Of a stretch of 64,000 nucleotides of DNA, positions 47,253-55,212 are shown in pieces (within the stretch, counting starts at the first letter, position 1; each line of letters starts with the position of its first letter). The stretch comes from Ureibacillus xyleni (GTDB lineage: Bacteria; Bacillota; Bacilli; Bacillales_A; Planococcaceae). The notes beneath the pieces were generated by a model that worked only from the letters and a program-made list of their open reading frames with translations, had not been told where the DNA came from and searched no databases. Where the stretch lies: positions 363,011 through 427,010 of the forward strand of contig NZ_OBMQ01000001.1 of assembly GCF_900217795.1 (NCBI RefSeq), given 5' to 3'. Made by a program: the position numbers and the translations under genes.

Positions 47253-47272
47253 TGAAAAAAAGGATGTGCAAA

Positions 47273-47611
47273 ATGGAAGAACCATTACTTTTTATTCCAA
47301 CTCCGCCATTTTATTATATTGAAGTGGAAGAAAGTGAGCAGCAAGAGCCATACCTCGATGAAAGTACCTCTGTCTATGAAATATCGAGATCGGGTCGTAT
47401 TTTAAATCCAGTTATTGCTAGACAATTGAGCTTCTTTTCCCAACCGTTAAACAGTAGCAGGACTTTGCGATTCCATTTAAAAAATGGAGACAATGTTGTT
47501 GGTAAAATTGCAGGGCTAAACGGTGTAGTAGTGAAGGTGAAAACGAAAGATGATATCCGTGAACTAGATGGAAATGAAATTGACTTAATTACAACAACAA
47601 ATGGTATCTAA
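47273..47611 (+). CDS. cotO: Short CotO-like spore coat protein
   Basis: The protein has 112 residues from ATG 47273, with AAAGGATG eight bases upstream. The N-terminal part is acidic and rich in Tyr and Pro. The C-terminal half (SRTLRFHLKNGDNVVGKIAG, then a KVKTKDDIRELDGNEID segment) resembles the end of CotO coat proteins. The size is about half that of B. subtilis CotO. It lies opposite a cotY/cotZ-family gene, a usual CotO neighbourhood. Assignment is moderate and based on context plus a partial sequence pattern. Confidence 0.6.
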   Translation: MEEPLLFIPTPPFYYIEVEESEQQEPYLDESTSVYEISRSGRILNPVIARQLSFFSQPLNSSRTLRFHLKNGDNVVGKIAGLNGVVVKVKTKDDIRELDGNEIDLITTTNGI

Positions 47612-47618
47612 TTCGAAA

Positions 47619-47660
47619 AGTCGGCAGATCCACTATGTGGGTTTGCTCGCTTTTTTTTAG
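47619..47660 (+). terminator. Probable terminator after the cotO-like gene
   Basis: An imperfect stem centred on CCAC-TAT-GTGG with GCAGAT and GTTTGC flanks is followed by eight T residues. Confidence 0.6.
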
Positions 47661-47689
47661 TAAGATTGTTTTCTATTTATTTAATACAA

Positions 47690-47735
47690 TAAGAAAGAGA
47701 GGCTAACCGTCATGATTAGCCCCATCTTTCTTAAC
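47690..47735 (-). terminator. Probable terminator of the cotY-like gene
   Basis: On the minus strand GGGGCTAAT pairs with GTTAGCCTC around CATGACG, followed by the T-rich TTTCTTATT. Confidence 0.65.
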
Positions 47736-47737
47736 TA

Positions 47738-48316
47738 TTATTTTTTGCAAATATTTAAATCTACATCTGCGATACATTGAATTGCAACAAATGCTTCTAA
47801 ATCTACTGTTAGACAGCTATCAGTTTTTTCATAGTCTTCTACATCGTCGAATTCCATTAAGTCGAAGTTTCCGTTTTCATCAAATACATCTACTACATCA
47901 CCATTTTCATCAACAGGTGCTACAACGCGTAAAGTCGCGCAGCAATCACCGAAAACATCTTCTACTCGGAAGAATGGTGAAAAATGTAATTCATTGTCTT
48001 TATCTTTTTTGCCATCACCTTTGCCGTCGTTACCTTTACCTTTACCTTTACCTTTGCCGTTATTATCATCTTTCTCTTTAAAGAATGCTTTAAATGGAGT
48101 GCCGTCTTTGTTTAATAACATGAAAACTCGAGTATCTGCTTGATTACGTGTATGGTTTACAAGACCTCCTAGTGGCTCTAAGAAGCAACTTGTTCCACAC
48201 TCATCACAATCATGTCTTACTACATGGTTTTGTAGTTTAAGGATTGTTTTTACTACTTCACAAACACAACCCTCACGATGTGAAGTACCTTCCACATTAT
48301 TTCTACCACAACCCAT
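47738..48316 (-). CDS. cotY: CotY/CotZ-family spore coat protein with Gly-Lys insertion
   Basis: The 192-residue cysteine-rich protein starts MGCGRNN and has the family's GCVCEVVKTILKLQ, DCDECGTSCFLEPL and a C-terminal LEAFVAIQCIADVDL. CotY/CotZ/ExsY proteins build the outer coat crust or exosporium by disulfide-linked lattices. Residues 82-108 form a low-complexity run of GK and GKGDGKK units not found in usual members of about 150-160 residues. ATG 48316 has AGTGAGGTG upstream. A sigma-K-like -10, CATATTGTA, lies at 48349-48357 on the minus strand. Confidence 0.88.
   Translation of the reverse strand: MGCGRNNVEGTSHREGCVCEVVKTILKLQNHVVRHDCDECGTSCFLEPLGGLVNHTRNQADTRVFMLLNKDGTPFKAFFKEKDDNNGKGKGKGKGNDGKGDGKKDKDNELHFSPFFRVEDVFGDCCATLRVVAPVDENGDVVDVFDENGNFDLMEFDDVEDYEKTDSCLTVDLEAFVAIQCIADVDLNICKK
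48013..48060. repeat. Six-base microsatellite inside the cotY-like gene
   Basis: On the minus strand GGTAAA is repeated four times around 48030-48053, with diverged copies on both sides. It encodes the Gly-Lys run. Such an array can expand or contract by slippage in steps of two codons. Confidence 0.8.
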
Positions 48317-48549
48317 TATCTTTCACCTCACTTTTTTTTAGTTCAATCTACAATATGTTAAAGTCCATTTGAAAAACGGGCGAATGTCCATAGGCGCAAG
48401 ATTTAGGACACTTTTTTTGTTATCAAGTCAAATTCATTAACATGCTTAGGAAAAATAAAAATCACTTAACTTATATGTAGATTGAGCTCATGAAATTGAT
48501 AACGAATCGATTGCCAAATTCATATTGATGCGAGCACAATAGTGTTCTT

Positions 48550-48579
48550 GAATAATTTAAAATCGTAATGCCCATAATG
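48550..48579 (+). promoter_or_regulatory. Sigma-G-type promoter match before the spoVA genes
   Basis: GAATA at 48550-48554 and CATAATG at 48573-48579 are 18 bases apart. They resemble the -35 and -10 elements of late-forespore sigma-G promoters, with one mismatch in the last base. The stretch 48358-48549 holds nothing else that I can identify. Confidence 0.5.
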
Positions 48580-48601
48580 GATAGAAAAAGGGGGTTTCAT
48601 T

Positions 48602-49003
48602 TTGAAAAAAATGGCATTGGCCCTTTTCTGCATCCCATTTTTTCTTTTCGGATGCTCAGGGGAACAATTAGTAGAAGTGAAAAACACAGCGAATGCAGAA
48701 CAAAATCAAAATGTGGAAGAAGTGATTAAAAACTCAAATGACGTTTATGCTGGTAACGCAATATTTATAGATGATCAATTATTAGTAGCGGTACAAGCAA
48801 AACCCTGGTTAGATTACAAAAAGAGTAAAATTGAGAAAAATTTAAAAAAACAAATTGAAGAAAAGTACCCTAACTTAGAAGTCTTTGTTTCTGCTGATTA
48901 TAAATTATATTGGGAAACACAGAAACTTCTTGAAGAAGAGGATGAAAAAAAGGTAAGCGACGAACTAGAAAAGCTCAAAAAGCTTGCTAAGGAGGAAACA
49001 TAA
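48602..49003 (+). CDS. YhcN/YlaJ-like sporulation lipoprotein
   Basis: The 133-residue protein has a lipoprotein signal with lipobox LFGC at Cys18. It continues with an Asn/Glu-rich stretch, a YAGNAIFIDDQLLVAVQAKP strand pair and a charged helical end, as in YhcN/YlaJ spore lipoproteins. The start is TTG 48602 behind AAAAGGGGG. Its stop overlaps the spoVAC start by one base (TAATG). Similar lipoproteins sit in front of spoVAC in spoVA2-type operons. Confidence 0.75.
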   Translation: MKKMALALFCIPFFLFGCSGEQLVEVKNTANAEQNQNVEEVIKNSNDVYAGNAIFIDDQLLVAVQAKPWLDYKKSKIEKNLKKQIEEKYPNLEVFVSADYKLYWETQKLLEEEDEKKVSDELEKLKKLAKEET

Positions 49004-49458
49004 TGGATCAACAACAATATCAACAAATAGAGGATCAGATTACTCCTCCTACCCCCTATTTTAAAAACGTCATAAAAGCCTTCTTAGTTGGAGGATTAAT
49101 TTGTACGATTGGGCATGCAATAACTTATTTTTATATTATCTTTTTTGACTTTACCGAAACGACAGTAGGGAATCCGACTGCTGCAACGATGGTATTTATT
49201 GCTATGATTTTAACTGGTTTAGGACTTTACCGTAAATTAGGGCAATTTGCTGGGGCTGGTAGTGCAGTTCCCGTAACAGGATTTAGTAATGCTGTTGTCT
49301 CTGCTGCAATTGAACATAAAACAGAAGGTCTTGTATTAGGTGTTGGCGGTAATATATTTAAACTTGCAGGATCAGTTATTGTTTTTGGTGTAGCTTCTGC
49401 ATTTTTTGTGGCGTTAATTAAATTAATCTTAGTAACAATGGGCGTGGTAGAATGGTAA
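49003..49458 (+). CDS. spoVAC: SpoVAC, mechanosensitive-type dipicolinate channel subunit
   Basis: The 151-residue protein has a polar Gln-rich start and about four membrane helices. The family segment KAFLVGGLICTIGHA is followed by FAGAGSAVPVTGFSNAVVSA. SpoVAC sits in the forespore inner membrane and passes Ca-dipicolinate during sporulation and germination. AAGGAGG precedes ATG 49003. It overlaps spoVAD by seven bases. Confidence 0.95.
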   Translation: MDQQQYQQIEDQITPPTPYFKNVIKAFLVGGLICTIGHAITYFYIIFFDFTETTVGNPTAATMVFIAMILTGLGLYRKLGQFAGAGSAVPVTGFSNAVVSAAIEHKTEGLVLGVGGNIFKLAGSVIVFGVASAFFVALIKLILVTMGVVEW

Positions 49459-50450
49459 TTATTTTTAAAACAAAACCATCAATTATTGCATGTGGTGCCG
49501 TAGCAGGACCATTAGAGAAAAAAAGTGTATTTTATTCTTATTTTGATTCTGTCGTGGAGGATGAGCGTTGGAATCAAAAAACGAATGAACAAGGTCATGC
49601 GATGATGATTCAAGAAGCTTGCAACATCATTATGAAGAAAGCAAATATAACGAATAATTTAGATATCGATTTCTTCCTTAGTGGTGATTTAGTCAATCAA
49701 ATGACCCCTACTAACTTTGCTGCAAGAGAACTAGCTGTTTCATTTATTGGGATGTTTTCTGCATGTGCAACTTCAGTATCTTCAGCAATTGTTGCGAGTC
49801 TCTTAACGGAATTAGGAGCATCAAAATATGCTATTGCTGGTTCATCGAGTCAGCATAACTCAATAGAGCGCCAATTTCGATATCCTGTAGATTATGGAGG
49901 GCAAAAACCAGAAACTGCACAGTGGACCGTTACTGCTGCTGGTTATGCTTTAATCGGTAAACATGATCCAAAACTACCTTCCATCGTAGCAGGAACAATC
50001 GGGAAAGTAGTGGACTATGGCGAAGTAAACCCATTCCATATGGGAGGCGCAATGGCTCCAGCTGCATTTGATACTATCAGTTCTCATTTGAAAAAACGTA
50101 ATCAAAAAATTACAGATTATGATTTAATTATGACTGGCGATTTAGGGAAGATTGGTTTAAAAATTTTAAAAGCAATGTTTGCACAAACAGGGGCTAAACA
50201 AGAAGAATTAGACATATTCCGAGATGCGGGTGCTGAATTTTATGGGGAAGATAAAAGTTTCCAATCAGGTGCGAGTGGCGCAGGGTGCTCAGCAAGTGTT
50301 TATTATAGTTACATTGAACAACAATTAAAAACAGGCCGCTATAAAAGGGTTTTACTTTGTGCAACTGGGGCATTGCTCTCTCCGCTATCATTTCAACAGG
50401 GGCAATCCATTCCTTGTACAGCACACGCAATTGAAATTACGATGGAATGA
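49452..50450 (+). CDS. spoVAD: SpoVAD, dipicolinic acid-binding protein
   Basis: The 332-residue protein has a thiolase-like fold and SpoVAD sequences: FFLSGDLVNQMTPTNFAAR, GMFSACATSVSS, MGGAMAPAAFDTI and GASGAGCSASVYYSYI. It binds dipicolinic acid on the outer face of the inner forespore membrane and feeds the channel. It has lost the usual ketosynthase chemistry. ATG 49452 lies inside the end of spoVAC. Confidence 0.95.
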   Translation: MVIIFKTKPSIIACGAVAGPLEKKSVFYSYFDSVVEDERWNQKTNEQGHAMMIQEACNIIMKKANITNNLDIDFFLSGDLVNQMTPTNFAARELAVSFIGMFSACATSVSSAIVASLLTELGASKYAIAGSSSQHNSIERQFRYPVDYGGQKPETAQWTVTAAGYALIGKHDPKLPSIVAGTIGKVVDYGEVNPFHMGGAMAPAAFDTISSHLKKRNQKITDYDLIMTGDLGKIGLKILKAMFAQTGAKQEELDIFRDAGAEFYGEDKSFQSGASGAGCSASVYYSYIEQQLKTGRYKRVLLCATGALLSPLSFQQGQSIPCTAHAIEITME

Positions 50451-50459
50451 GGAGTAAAA

Positions 50460-50828
50460 ATGATTTTTATTGATTTTCTCTTAGCATTTGTAATTGGCGG
50501 TTTAATTTGTGTTATTGGACAACTATTAATGGACGTAGGAAAACTAACACCTGCTCATACTTTATCAACCTTAGTCGTGGCGGGCTCCATTTTAGCTGGA
50601 TTAGGTTGGTATCAGCCCTTAATTGATTTAGCTGGTGCAGGTGCAACAATCCCAATAACTTCATTTGGTAATGCATTAACTACCGGCGCCATTGCAGAAG
50701 CTGAGAAACATGGATGGGTTGGCGTATTAACCGGAATGTTTGAAGTTACAAGTTCTGGAATAAGTGCGGCGATTGTTTTCGGTTTTATTGCTGCTTTAAT
50801 ATTTAAACCTAAAGGAAAAGTAAACTAG
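50460..50828 (+). CDS. spoVAEB: SpoVAE (SpoVAEb-type) membrane protein
   Basis: The 122-residue membrane protein is related to SpoVAC, sharing FVIGGLICVIGQLLMD and AGATIPITSFGNALTTGAI. It matches the small SpoVAEb component of the dipicolinate channel. ATG 50460 follows GAGGAG. It closes the lipoprotein-spoVAC-spoVAD-spoVAE unit, which lacks spoVAA, spoVAB and spoVAF. The terminator hairpin lies ten bases further on. Confidence 0.94.
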   Translation: MIFIDFLLAFVIGGLICVIGQLLMDVGKLTPAHTLSTLVVAGSILAGLGWYQPLIDLAGAGATIPITSFGNALTTGAIAEAEKHGWVGVLTGMFEVTSSGISAAIVFGFIAALIFKPKGKVN

Positions 50829-50837
50829 GGCGTTTAC

Positions 50838-50894
50838 CCCCTCCTTTCGATTGTATGTTTGCATAATATACATTCGAAGGGAGGGGATTTTTTT
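50838..50894 (+). terminator. Terminator of spoVA that contains the next gene's ribosome site
   Basis: A 19-base-pair stem with one mismatch and one G-U pair joins 50838-50856 to 50868-50886 around an 11-base loop. It is followed by ATTTTTTT. The right arm contains AAGGGAGGGG, the ribosome site of the gene starting at 50895. The loop and right arm also hold CATAATATA (50862-50870), which fits a sigma-K -10 element. Confidence 0.8.
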
Positions 50895-51119
50895 ATGTGG
50901 GAGCAATATGATCAAGAAAGTCCGACAGTATTTTACGGTCATCCTCAAGTAATGCCAGCATACAACCATTGCGGTCACACTCAAGAAAGTCCAGCATATG
51001 ATATGGGAAAGAAAGTTTGCTGTGGAGGTTCTAGATACAAAGGGTCTTCTTTTGTACTAATTGTTGTGTTATTCATTTTATTGATTATCGTGGGAAGTTG
51101 TTATAATAGGGAGGGATAA
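50895..51119 (+). CDS. YjcZ-like sporulation protein
   Basis: The protein has 74 residues from ATG 50895. The N-terminal half is polar with Tyr, His and Gln-Glu-Ser-Pro repeats. The C-terminal FVLIVVLFILLIIVGSCYN helix is the hallmark of the YjcZ family of small sporulation proteins. spoVIF follows two bases after its stop. The start codon directly follows the T-run of the spoVA terminator. Confidence 0.8.
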   Translation: MWEQYDQESPTVFYGHPQVMPAYNHCGHTQESPAYDMGKKVCCGGSRYKGSSFVLIVVLFILLIIVGSCYNREG

Positions 51120-51121
51120 AA

Positions 51122-51370
51122 TTGCAGAACCCTTTTTTCAAACAAATTGAAAATAAAACTGGTGTAAACATGGAGGAAATTTTCGCGTTAGCAAATGCAA
51201 TCCAATATGCCGATTTTAAAAATGAAAAACAAGTTCGGAAAATTGTACAACGAGTTAGTAAACTAGCAAATAAACCGATTTCTAAAGATTTAGAAAATCA
51301 AATTGTAAAGTCAATTGTTCAAGATGGTCAATCATTGGATCTTACAAAAATTCAAAAGATGTTAGGATAA
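51122..51370 (+). CDS. spoVIF: SpoVIF, stage VI sporulation protein F
   Basis: The 82-residue protein has the SpoVIF pattern FFKQIENKTGVNMEEIF, QVRKIVQRVSKLANKPIS and a C-terminal basic end. In B. subtilis SpoVIF (YjcC) is made in the mother cell and helps GerE-dependent coat assembly and spore resistance. TTG 51122 follows GGGAGGG. It ends at a bidirectional terminator shared with yjcF. Confidence 0.9.
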   Translation: MQNPFFKQIENKTGVNMEEIFALANAIQYADFKNEKQVRKIVQRVSKLANKPISKDLENQIVKSIVQDGQSLDLTKIQKMLG

Positions 51371-51375
51371 AATAT

Positions 51376-51437
51376 CGCCACTTTAGTATGAAAGCCAATG
51401 AATTTATTGGTTCCGTACTAAAAGTGGCGGATTTTTT
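51376..51437. terminator. Terminator between spoVIF and yjcF
   Basis: CGCCACTTT pairs with AAAGTGGCG, with AGTA/TACT and CCAAT/ATTGG inner stems, and is followed by TTTTTT. It lies between two converging genes. Confidence 0.85.
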
Positions 51438-51876
51438 AAATTAATTTTTCCATCGCTCTATGAGGGATATTTGCATCTAAAAATTCTGGTGATGTTACTT
51501 GAAAACCTAGTTTTTCATAAAACGGCACAGCATAACTTTGTGCGTTTAGCTTAAGTTTTTTCCATCCTTGTTTTATTGCATATTCCTCAACCTTTTGCAT
51601 AATTAGAACTCCAAGTTTTTTACCTCGGTATTCTTTTAGTACACAAACTCGTTCAACTTTGCCTACTTTACTTTCAATTTCACGTAATCTTGCAGCAGCG
51701 ATTGTTTTATCTTGATCTAAAACGATAAAATGGGTGGAAGTGGCATCGTATTCATCTAATTCTAGATGTAACGGAACACCTTGCTCGATTACAAACACTT
51801 TTTTTCTAATAGAGAAAGCTAACTCTAATTCTTCTTTCGTTTTAACAATTTTAACTTCATACACTTTACTTTTCAT
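51436..51876 (-). CDS. yjcF: GNAT-family N-acetyltransferase YjcF
   Basis: The 146-residue protein shows the GNAT fold: FSIRKKVFVIEQGVP, AAARLREIESKVGKVERVCVL and the acetyl-CoA loop YRGKKLGVLIM. Its substrate is unknown. The gene overlaps yjcG by 11 bases and keeps the B. subtilis order yjcH-yjcG-yjcF. Confidence 0.9.
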   Translation of the reverse strand: MKSKVYEVKIVKTKEELELAFSIRKKVFVIEQGVPLHLELDEYDATSTHFIVLDQDKTIAAARLREIESKVGKVERVCVLKEYRGKKLGVLIMQKVEEYAIKQGWKKLKLNAQSYAVPFYEKLGFQVTSPEFLDANIPHRAMEKLI

Positions 51877-52384
51877 CCCCAGTTAAGCGATATGTTTCAT
51901 ACGTTGTCCATGAACCATCCTCTAATTGGTATAGTAAATGGATACGATCAATCGTTTCTTGTTCATTAACGCCTATCATACGTAGTTGACCAAAAATATC
52001 ATCATGCTCTGTTTCGGTTAAGTCTTGGGCTATCGTAATATGTGGGATAAATACATGTCTCGGTTTCCCGATATTTATCCGGCTCTGTAATTCTTGGTGA
52101 AGATTTTTCAACTGTTCTGTTGGTTCAATTCGGAAAAAGATAACATTTGTCGTTGGGAAGAACGAACTAATACGAGAAGCATTAATCTTTAACGGCGCAC
52201 AATTTTCCGCAATTGAAGCGATTTCTTTAGAGATATTTTGAATTTCAAGTTCGTCAGCCTCAAATGCTTCTTTTAATGTAATATGCGGCGTTATTTTTGA
52301 GTAATGAGAGTCATACCGTTTCCGATATGTGTTTGCTAAATCTTGTAATTTTTTTGATGGAAAAGCAACAATTCCAAATTTCAT
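51866..52384 (-). CDS. yjcG: YjcG-like 2H phosphoesterase
   Basis: The 172-residue protein has the two HxT motifs of the 2H phosphoesterase (2'-5' RNA ligase-like) family, HITL near residue 34 and HITI near 114. B. subtilis YjcG has the same fold and about the same length. ATG 52384 has AGGGAGGT upstream. The natural substrate is not known. Confidence 0.9.
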   Translation of the reverse strand: MKFGIVAFPSKKLQDLANTYRKRYDSHYSKITPHITLKEAFEADELEIQNISKEIASIAENCAPLKINASRISSFFPTTNVIFFRIEPTEQLKNLHQELQSRINIGKPRHVFIPHITIAQDLTETEHDDIFGQLRMIGVNEQETIDRIHLLYQLEDGSWTTYETYRLTGDEK

Positions 52385-52465
52385 CGTTCATTACCTCCCT
52401 AAAATCTTCTGTACGAATTTAATTATAGCAGATTAGAGAAAATTAGGCATTTCAGCGAGCTACTG

Positions 52466-53185
52466 TTAACTAAAGTTTTCAATGAGTGCTCTTCTTAAAT
52501 CGGGCTTCCAATACTTCCAAGTGTGATTACCATTGAATTCTTCATAAAAAGTATTATAACCCTTTGTCAAAAGTAAATTATGGAGTTTTCGATTTGGTGT
52601 TAAAAAATCTTTAATTTTTTTATCAGTAGTTAACACTTTGTCTTCACCTGTGCCGATAACATGGTAAATCGATAAGGCATTGTTTACGGGAGATTGTTCA
52701 ACTATTTGTAATACGTGCTCATCGACATATGGTGATTGCAAAATAGCTTTTGAAAAGATGTTTGGATATTTAATTGCAGCAATGAGTGATGCTGTTGCAG
52801 CCATGGAATCACCAATTAAACCACGAGTCGAGCCAATTTGAAACGTTGAATATTCGTTATCCAAATACGGGACAAGTTCATGAGCTAAAAAACGTAAATA
52901 TGCTTCATGCTGCTCTCCAGTTGGGATGTATTTTTTTCTTCTATCTTCCACATTTTTATAAGGTACACCAACGATAATTAAATTTTCGATTTCAAAATCA
53001 TCAATCAGCTTATCTGCTAGGCGTGAGATACCACCTAATTGGAAATAATCTTTTCCATCTGATGCGATTAAGATGTTATATTTATTAAGAGGGGTATAAT
53101 TCGCTGGTACATAAATCAGTAACTCAATATCCTCTTGTAATGAATGGCTATAAAACGTTATATCTTTTACTTTTCCCTGATCCAC
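52466..53185 (-). CDS. yjcH: Esterase-family protein YjcH
   Basis: The protein has 239 residues from GTG 53185, which has TAGGAGGT six bases upstream. An ATG further upstream would place this ribosome site inside the gene. The esterase-D-like alpha/beta-hydrolase fold is shown by LLIYVPANY, ILIASDGKDYF, the nucleophile elbow GLIGDSMAA and a late His in FNGNHTWKYW. It resembles enterochelin-esterase-type proteins, but the substrate is unknown. yjcG lies about 80 bases downstream. Confidence 0.87.
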   Translation of the reverse strand: MDQGKVKDITFYSHSLQEDIELLIYVPANYTPLNKYNILIASDGKDYFQLGGISRLADKLIDDFEIENLIIVGVPYKNVEDRRKKYIPTGEQHEAYLRFLAHELVPYLDNEYSTFQIGSTRGLIGDSMAATASLIAAIKYPNIFSKAILQSPYVDEHVLQIVEQSPVNNALSIYHVIGTGEDKVLTTDKKIKDFLTPNRKLHNLLLTKGYNTFYEEFNGNHTWKYWKPDLRRALIENFS

Positions 53186-53314
53186 AAGGGGACCTCCTAT
53201 CATAACTAAATGTATCAAAATTGTATCATATCTGTATTACTACGTGTACTATGTAGTAAAGATAGAAATACAGGAAGAATTTTCATTGTCATTAAAAGAA
53301 ATGGGGCGCAAAAA

Positions 53315-53893
53315 ATGGTAAAAAAACGAATTTCTTCAGAAGAGGTAGCAAAGGCAACGAAAGAAGCATTAGAAAGACGTGGTGTCACAATTGAAGATAT
53401 TGCAGCAATCGTTTATGATATGCAATTACCATATAACGAAGGACTTACAATCGAGCATTGTACGAACTCAGTTGAAAGAGTACTTCGAAAACGTGAAGTT
53501 CAGCATTCAGTTTTAGTTGGCATCGAATTAGATGAACTGGCTGAAAAAAATTTGTTATCTCAACCATTACAATCGATTATTGAATCCGATGAAGGGCTAT
53601 TTGGAGTGGATGAAACGCTAGCACTTGGTTCTGTTATGACATACGGTAGCATTGCTTTAACAACATATGGACATTTAGATAAAAATAAAGTTGGAATCAT
53701 TAAAAAATTAGATACAAAAATTGGCAACGGGGTTCATACATTTTTAGATGACTTAGTGGGAAGTATTGCTGCTTGTGCTGCATCACGAATTGCACACCGT
53801 ATGCGCGATCTTGAAGAAGAAGGCGAAACATTTGCTGACATACCTCCAACAGTGTTAGGCCCTAAACCAAAGCAGAAAAAAGAAAATGAATAA
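53315..53893 (+). CDS. yutG: PgpA-family phosphatidylglycerophosphatase (YutG-like)
   Basis: The protein has 192 residues from ATG 53315, after a GGGG sequence. PgpA-family segments are LVGIELDELAEKN, DEGLFGVDETLALGS and the final FLDDLVGSIAACAASRI. The family dephosphorylates phosphatidylglycerol phosphate, though B. subtilis YutG is soluble. The tail is rich in Pro and Lys. It is divergent from yjcH. The start is less certain than the family. Confidence 0.82.
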   Translation: MVKKRISSEEVAKATKEALERRGVTIEDIAAIVYDMQLPYNEGLTIEHCTNSVERVLRKREVQHSVLVGIELDELAEKNLLSQPLQSIIESDEGLFGVDETLALGSVMTYGSIALTTYGHLDKNKVGIIKKLDTKIGNGVHTFLDDLVGSIAACAASRIAHRMRDLEEEGETFADIPPTVLGPKPKQKKENE

Positions 53894-53901
53894 ATCAATG
53901 C

Positions 53902-53938
53902 AGAACGCTATTTACACGATGAATAGTGTTCTTTTTTG
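53902..53938 (+). terminator. Intrinsic terminator after the PgpA-like gene
   Basis: AGAACGCTATT pairs with AATAGTGTTCT (one G-U pair) and runs into TTTTTT. Confidence 0.85.
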
Positions 53939-54194
53939 TATCCTAATAAAGTGTTATCTTTTGTGAGCAGACTTTGCACACAAGCCGCAAAGCCAAGTTG
54001 TAGTTGTCTATACGACATGTCATTGTGCTAATGAAGGTCCGATTAAACTTTTTTGATTCTGTGCGCGGCATACAGTGGTAGAAGCGACTATTAAAGGAGA
54101 ATTTCTACTGTAATTTCGTCAATAAAATTTTGTGCTTTGGCGTAATAATGTATGATACTATTACTTAGGTAAAATGAAAGAATGAGGTAGCAAT

Positions 54195-54803
54195 ATGAAA
54201 GCGGCTGATATTAAAACAATTATAACGAGCGGGACAGTTATTCTCGCTGTAGTACTTTATTTAGTATTTAATAATTCGTCAAAAGAACCAGAACAAAGTA
54301 ATAATTACCAAATCACTCCAGAGCTCGCTACAGAAGCAACTGGGAATGACTTAATTGAAGCACAATATGTCTCAACTAATGATGGCGACACATTTCGTGT
54401 AAAAGTAAATGGAAAAGAAGAACAGATTCGGTTGTTAATGGTTGATACACCCGAAATGAACTATGACAAAAACAATCCAATGCCATATGCTGAAGAAGCA
54501 AAAAGTTATACATTGAACTTGTTAGAAAACGCTTCAAAGATAGAACTACTTCACGATGTAGGTCCAGAAACAGATAACTATGGGCGATTATTAACATATG
54601 TGTTTGTTGACGATGTACTTTTACAAGAGCTTTTACTTAAAAAAGGATATGCAGCTGTTCGATATATTCATGAACCAAATAACACATTAGAAGAGGAATT
54701 TCGTGAGATTGAAGAAACTGCTAAAGATGGCCAGTTAAATATTTGGGAAAATGAAAATTATCTACAGAAAGATGGGTTTCATCCAGAGGTAATTGAAAAC
54801 TAG
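54195..54803 (+). CDS. Membrane-anchored thermonuclease (SNase family)
   Basis: The 202-residue protein has an N-terminal membrane helix (about residues 9-27) and a staphylococcal-nuclease domain at about 52-190. Typical residues are DGDTFRVKV, the Arg and Asp in IRLLMVDTPE, a Glu in PYAEEAKSYT and the Arg of YGRLLTYVFVD. It should cut DNA or RNA outside the cell in a Ca2+-dependent way. Its position is close to that of B. subtilis YncB-type enzymes. ATG 54195 follows TGAGGTAG. The 255 bases upstream show no gene. Confidence 0.88.
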   Translation: MKAADIKTIITSGTVILAVVLYLVFNNSSKEPEQSNNYQITPELATEATGNDLIEAQYVSTNDGDTFRVKVNGKEEQIRLLMVDTPEMNYDKNNPMPYAEEAKSYTLNLLENASKIELLHDVGPETDNYGRLLTYVFVDDVLLQELLLKKGYAAVRYIHEPNNTLEEEFREIEETAKDGQLNIWENENYLQKDGFHPEVIEN

Positions 54804-54812
54804 AAAACATAG

Positions 54813-54852
54813 AAGGACTGTCTCTCAATTGAAAAACAGTCCTTTTTCTTTT
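54813..54852 (+). terminator. Intrinsic terminator after the nuclease gene
   Basis: AAGGACTGT pairs with ACAGTCCTT around a 14-base loop and is followed by a T-rich run. Confidence 0.85.
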
Positions 54853-54882
54853 ACTATTCAGTTGGTTTGTTTCATCGCAATC

Positions 54883-55038
54883 TTATTCACTTTGAAATTC
54901 ATTTTCTTGTGGCAATTGTTCTTCTTCACTTAGGAATAAAAAGGATTCGTCCTCTAATTGATGAATTTTTTCTCCATTTAAGCCAATAGACAAAGGTCCT
55001 GAAAAAATTTTTTCCCACCAAGTATCAGTCGATATCAT
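54883..55038 (-). CDS. Small acidic protein of 51 residues, unknown function
   Basis: A 51-codon frame on the minus strand starts at ATG 55038 behind AAGGGGG, ten bases upstream. The product is very acidic, with two Trp near the start (TDTWWEKIF) and a C-terminal half rich in Glu and Gln. It has no membrane helix or Cys. It occupies an otherwise empty gap, has its own start signals and runs against the neighbouring genes. I do not recognise it. Confidence 0.55.
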   Translation of the reverse strand: MISTDTWWEKIFSGPLSIGLNGEKIHQLEDESFLFLSEEEQLPQENEFQSE

Positions 55039-55212
55039 AAATAAATTGCCCCCTTATCACGTCTTTCAGATCATCATTACAAACATTATGAACTTTCATT
55101 TTTTTGACTACAATAAGGTTGTAAAAAGGATTTGAAAGACATTTTGTAGTAAATTGTACATAGTTATTATGAGCAGATTGAAAAATATTATGTATAGATT
55201 AGGGGAAGAGAA

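Noticed and set aside
53940-54190. A 22-codon Cys-containing frame starting GTG 53962 in the gap before the nuclease gene.
   Set aside because: No ribosome site, no recognisable pattern and too short to support. I see no other feature in this stretch.
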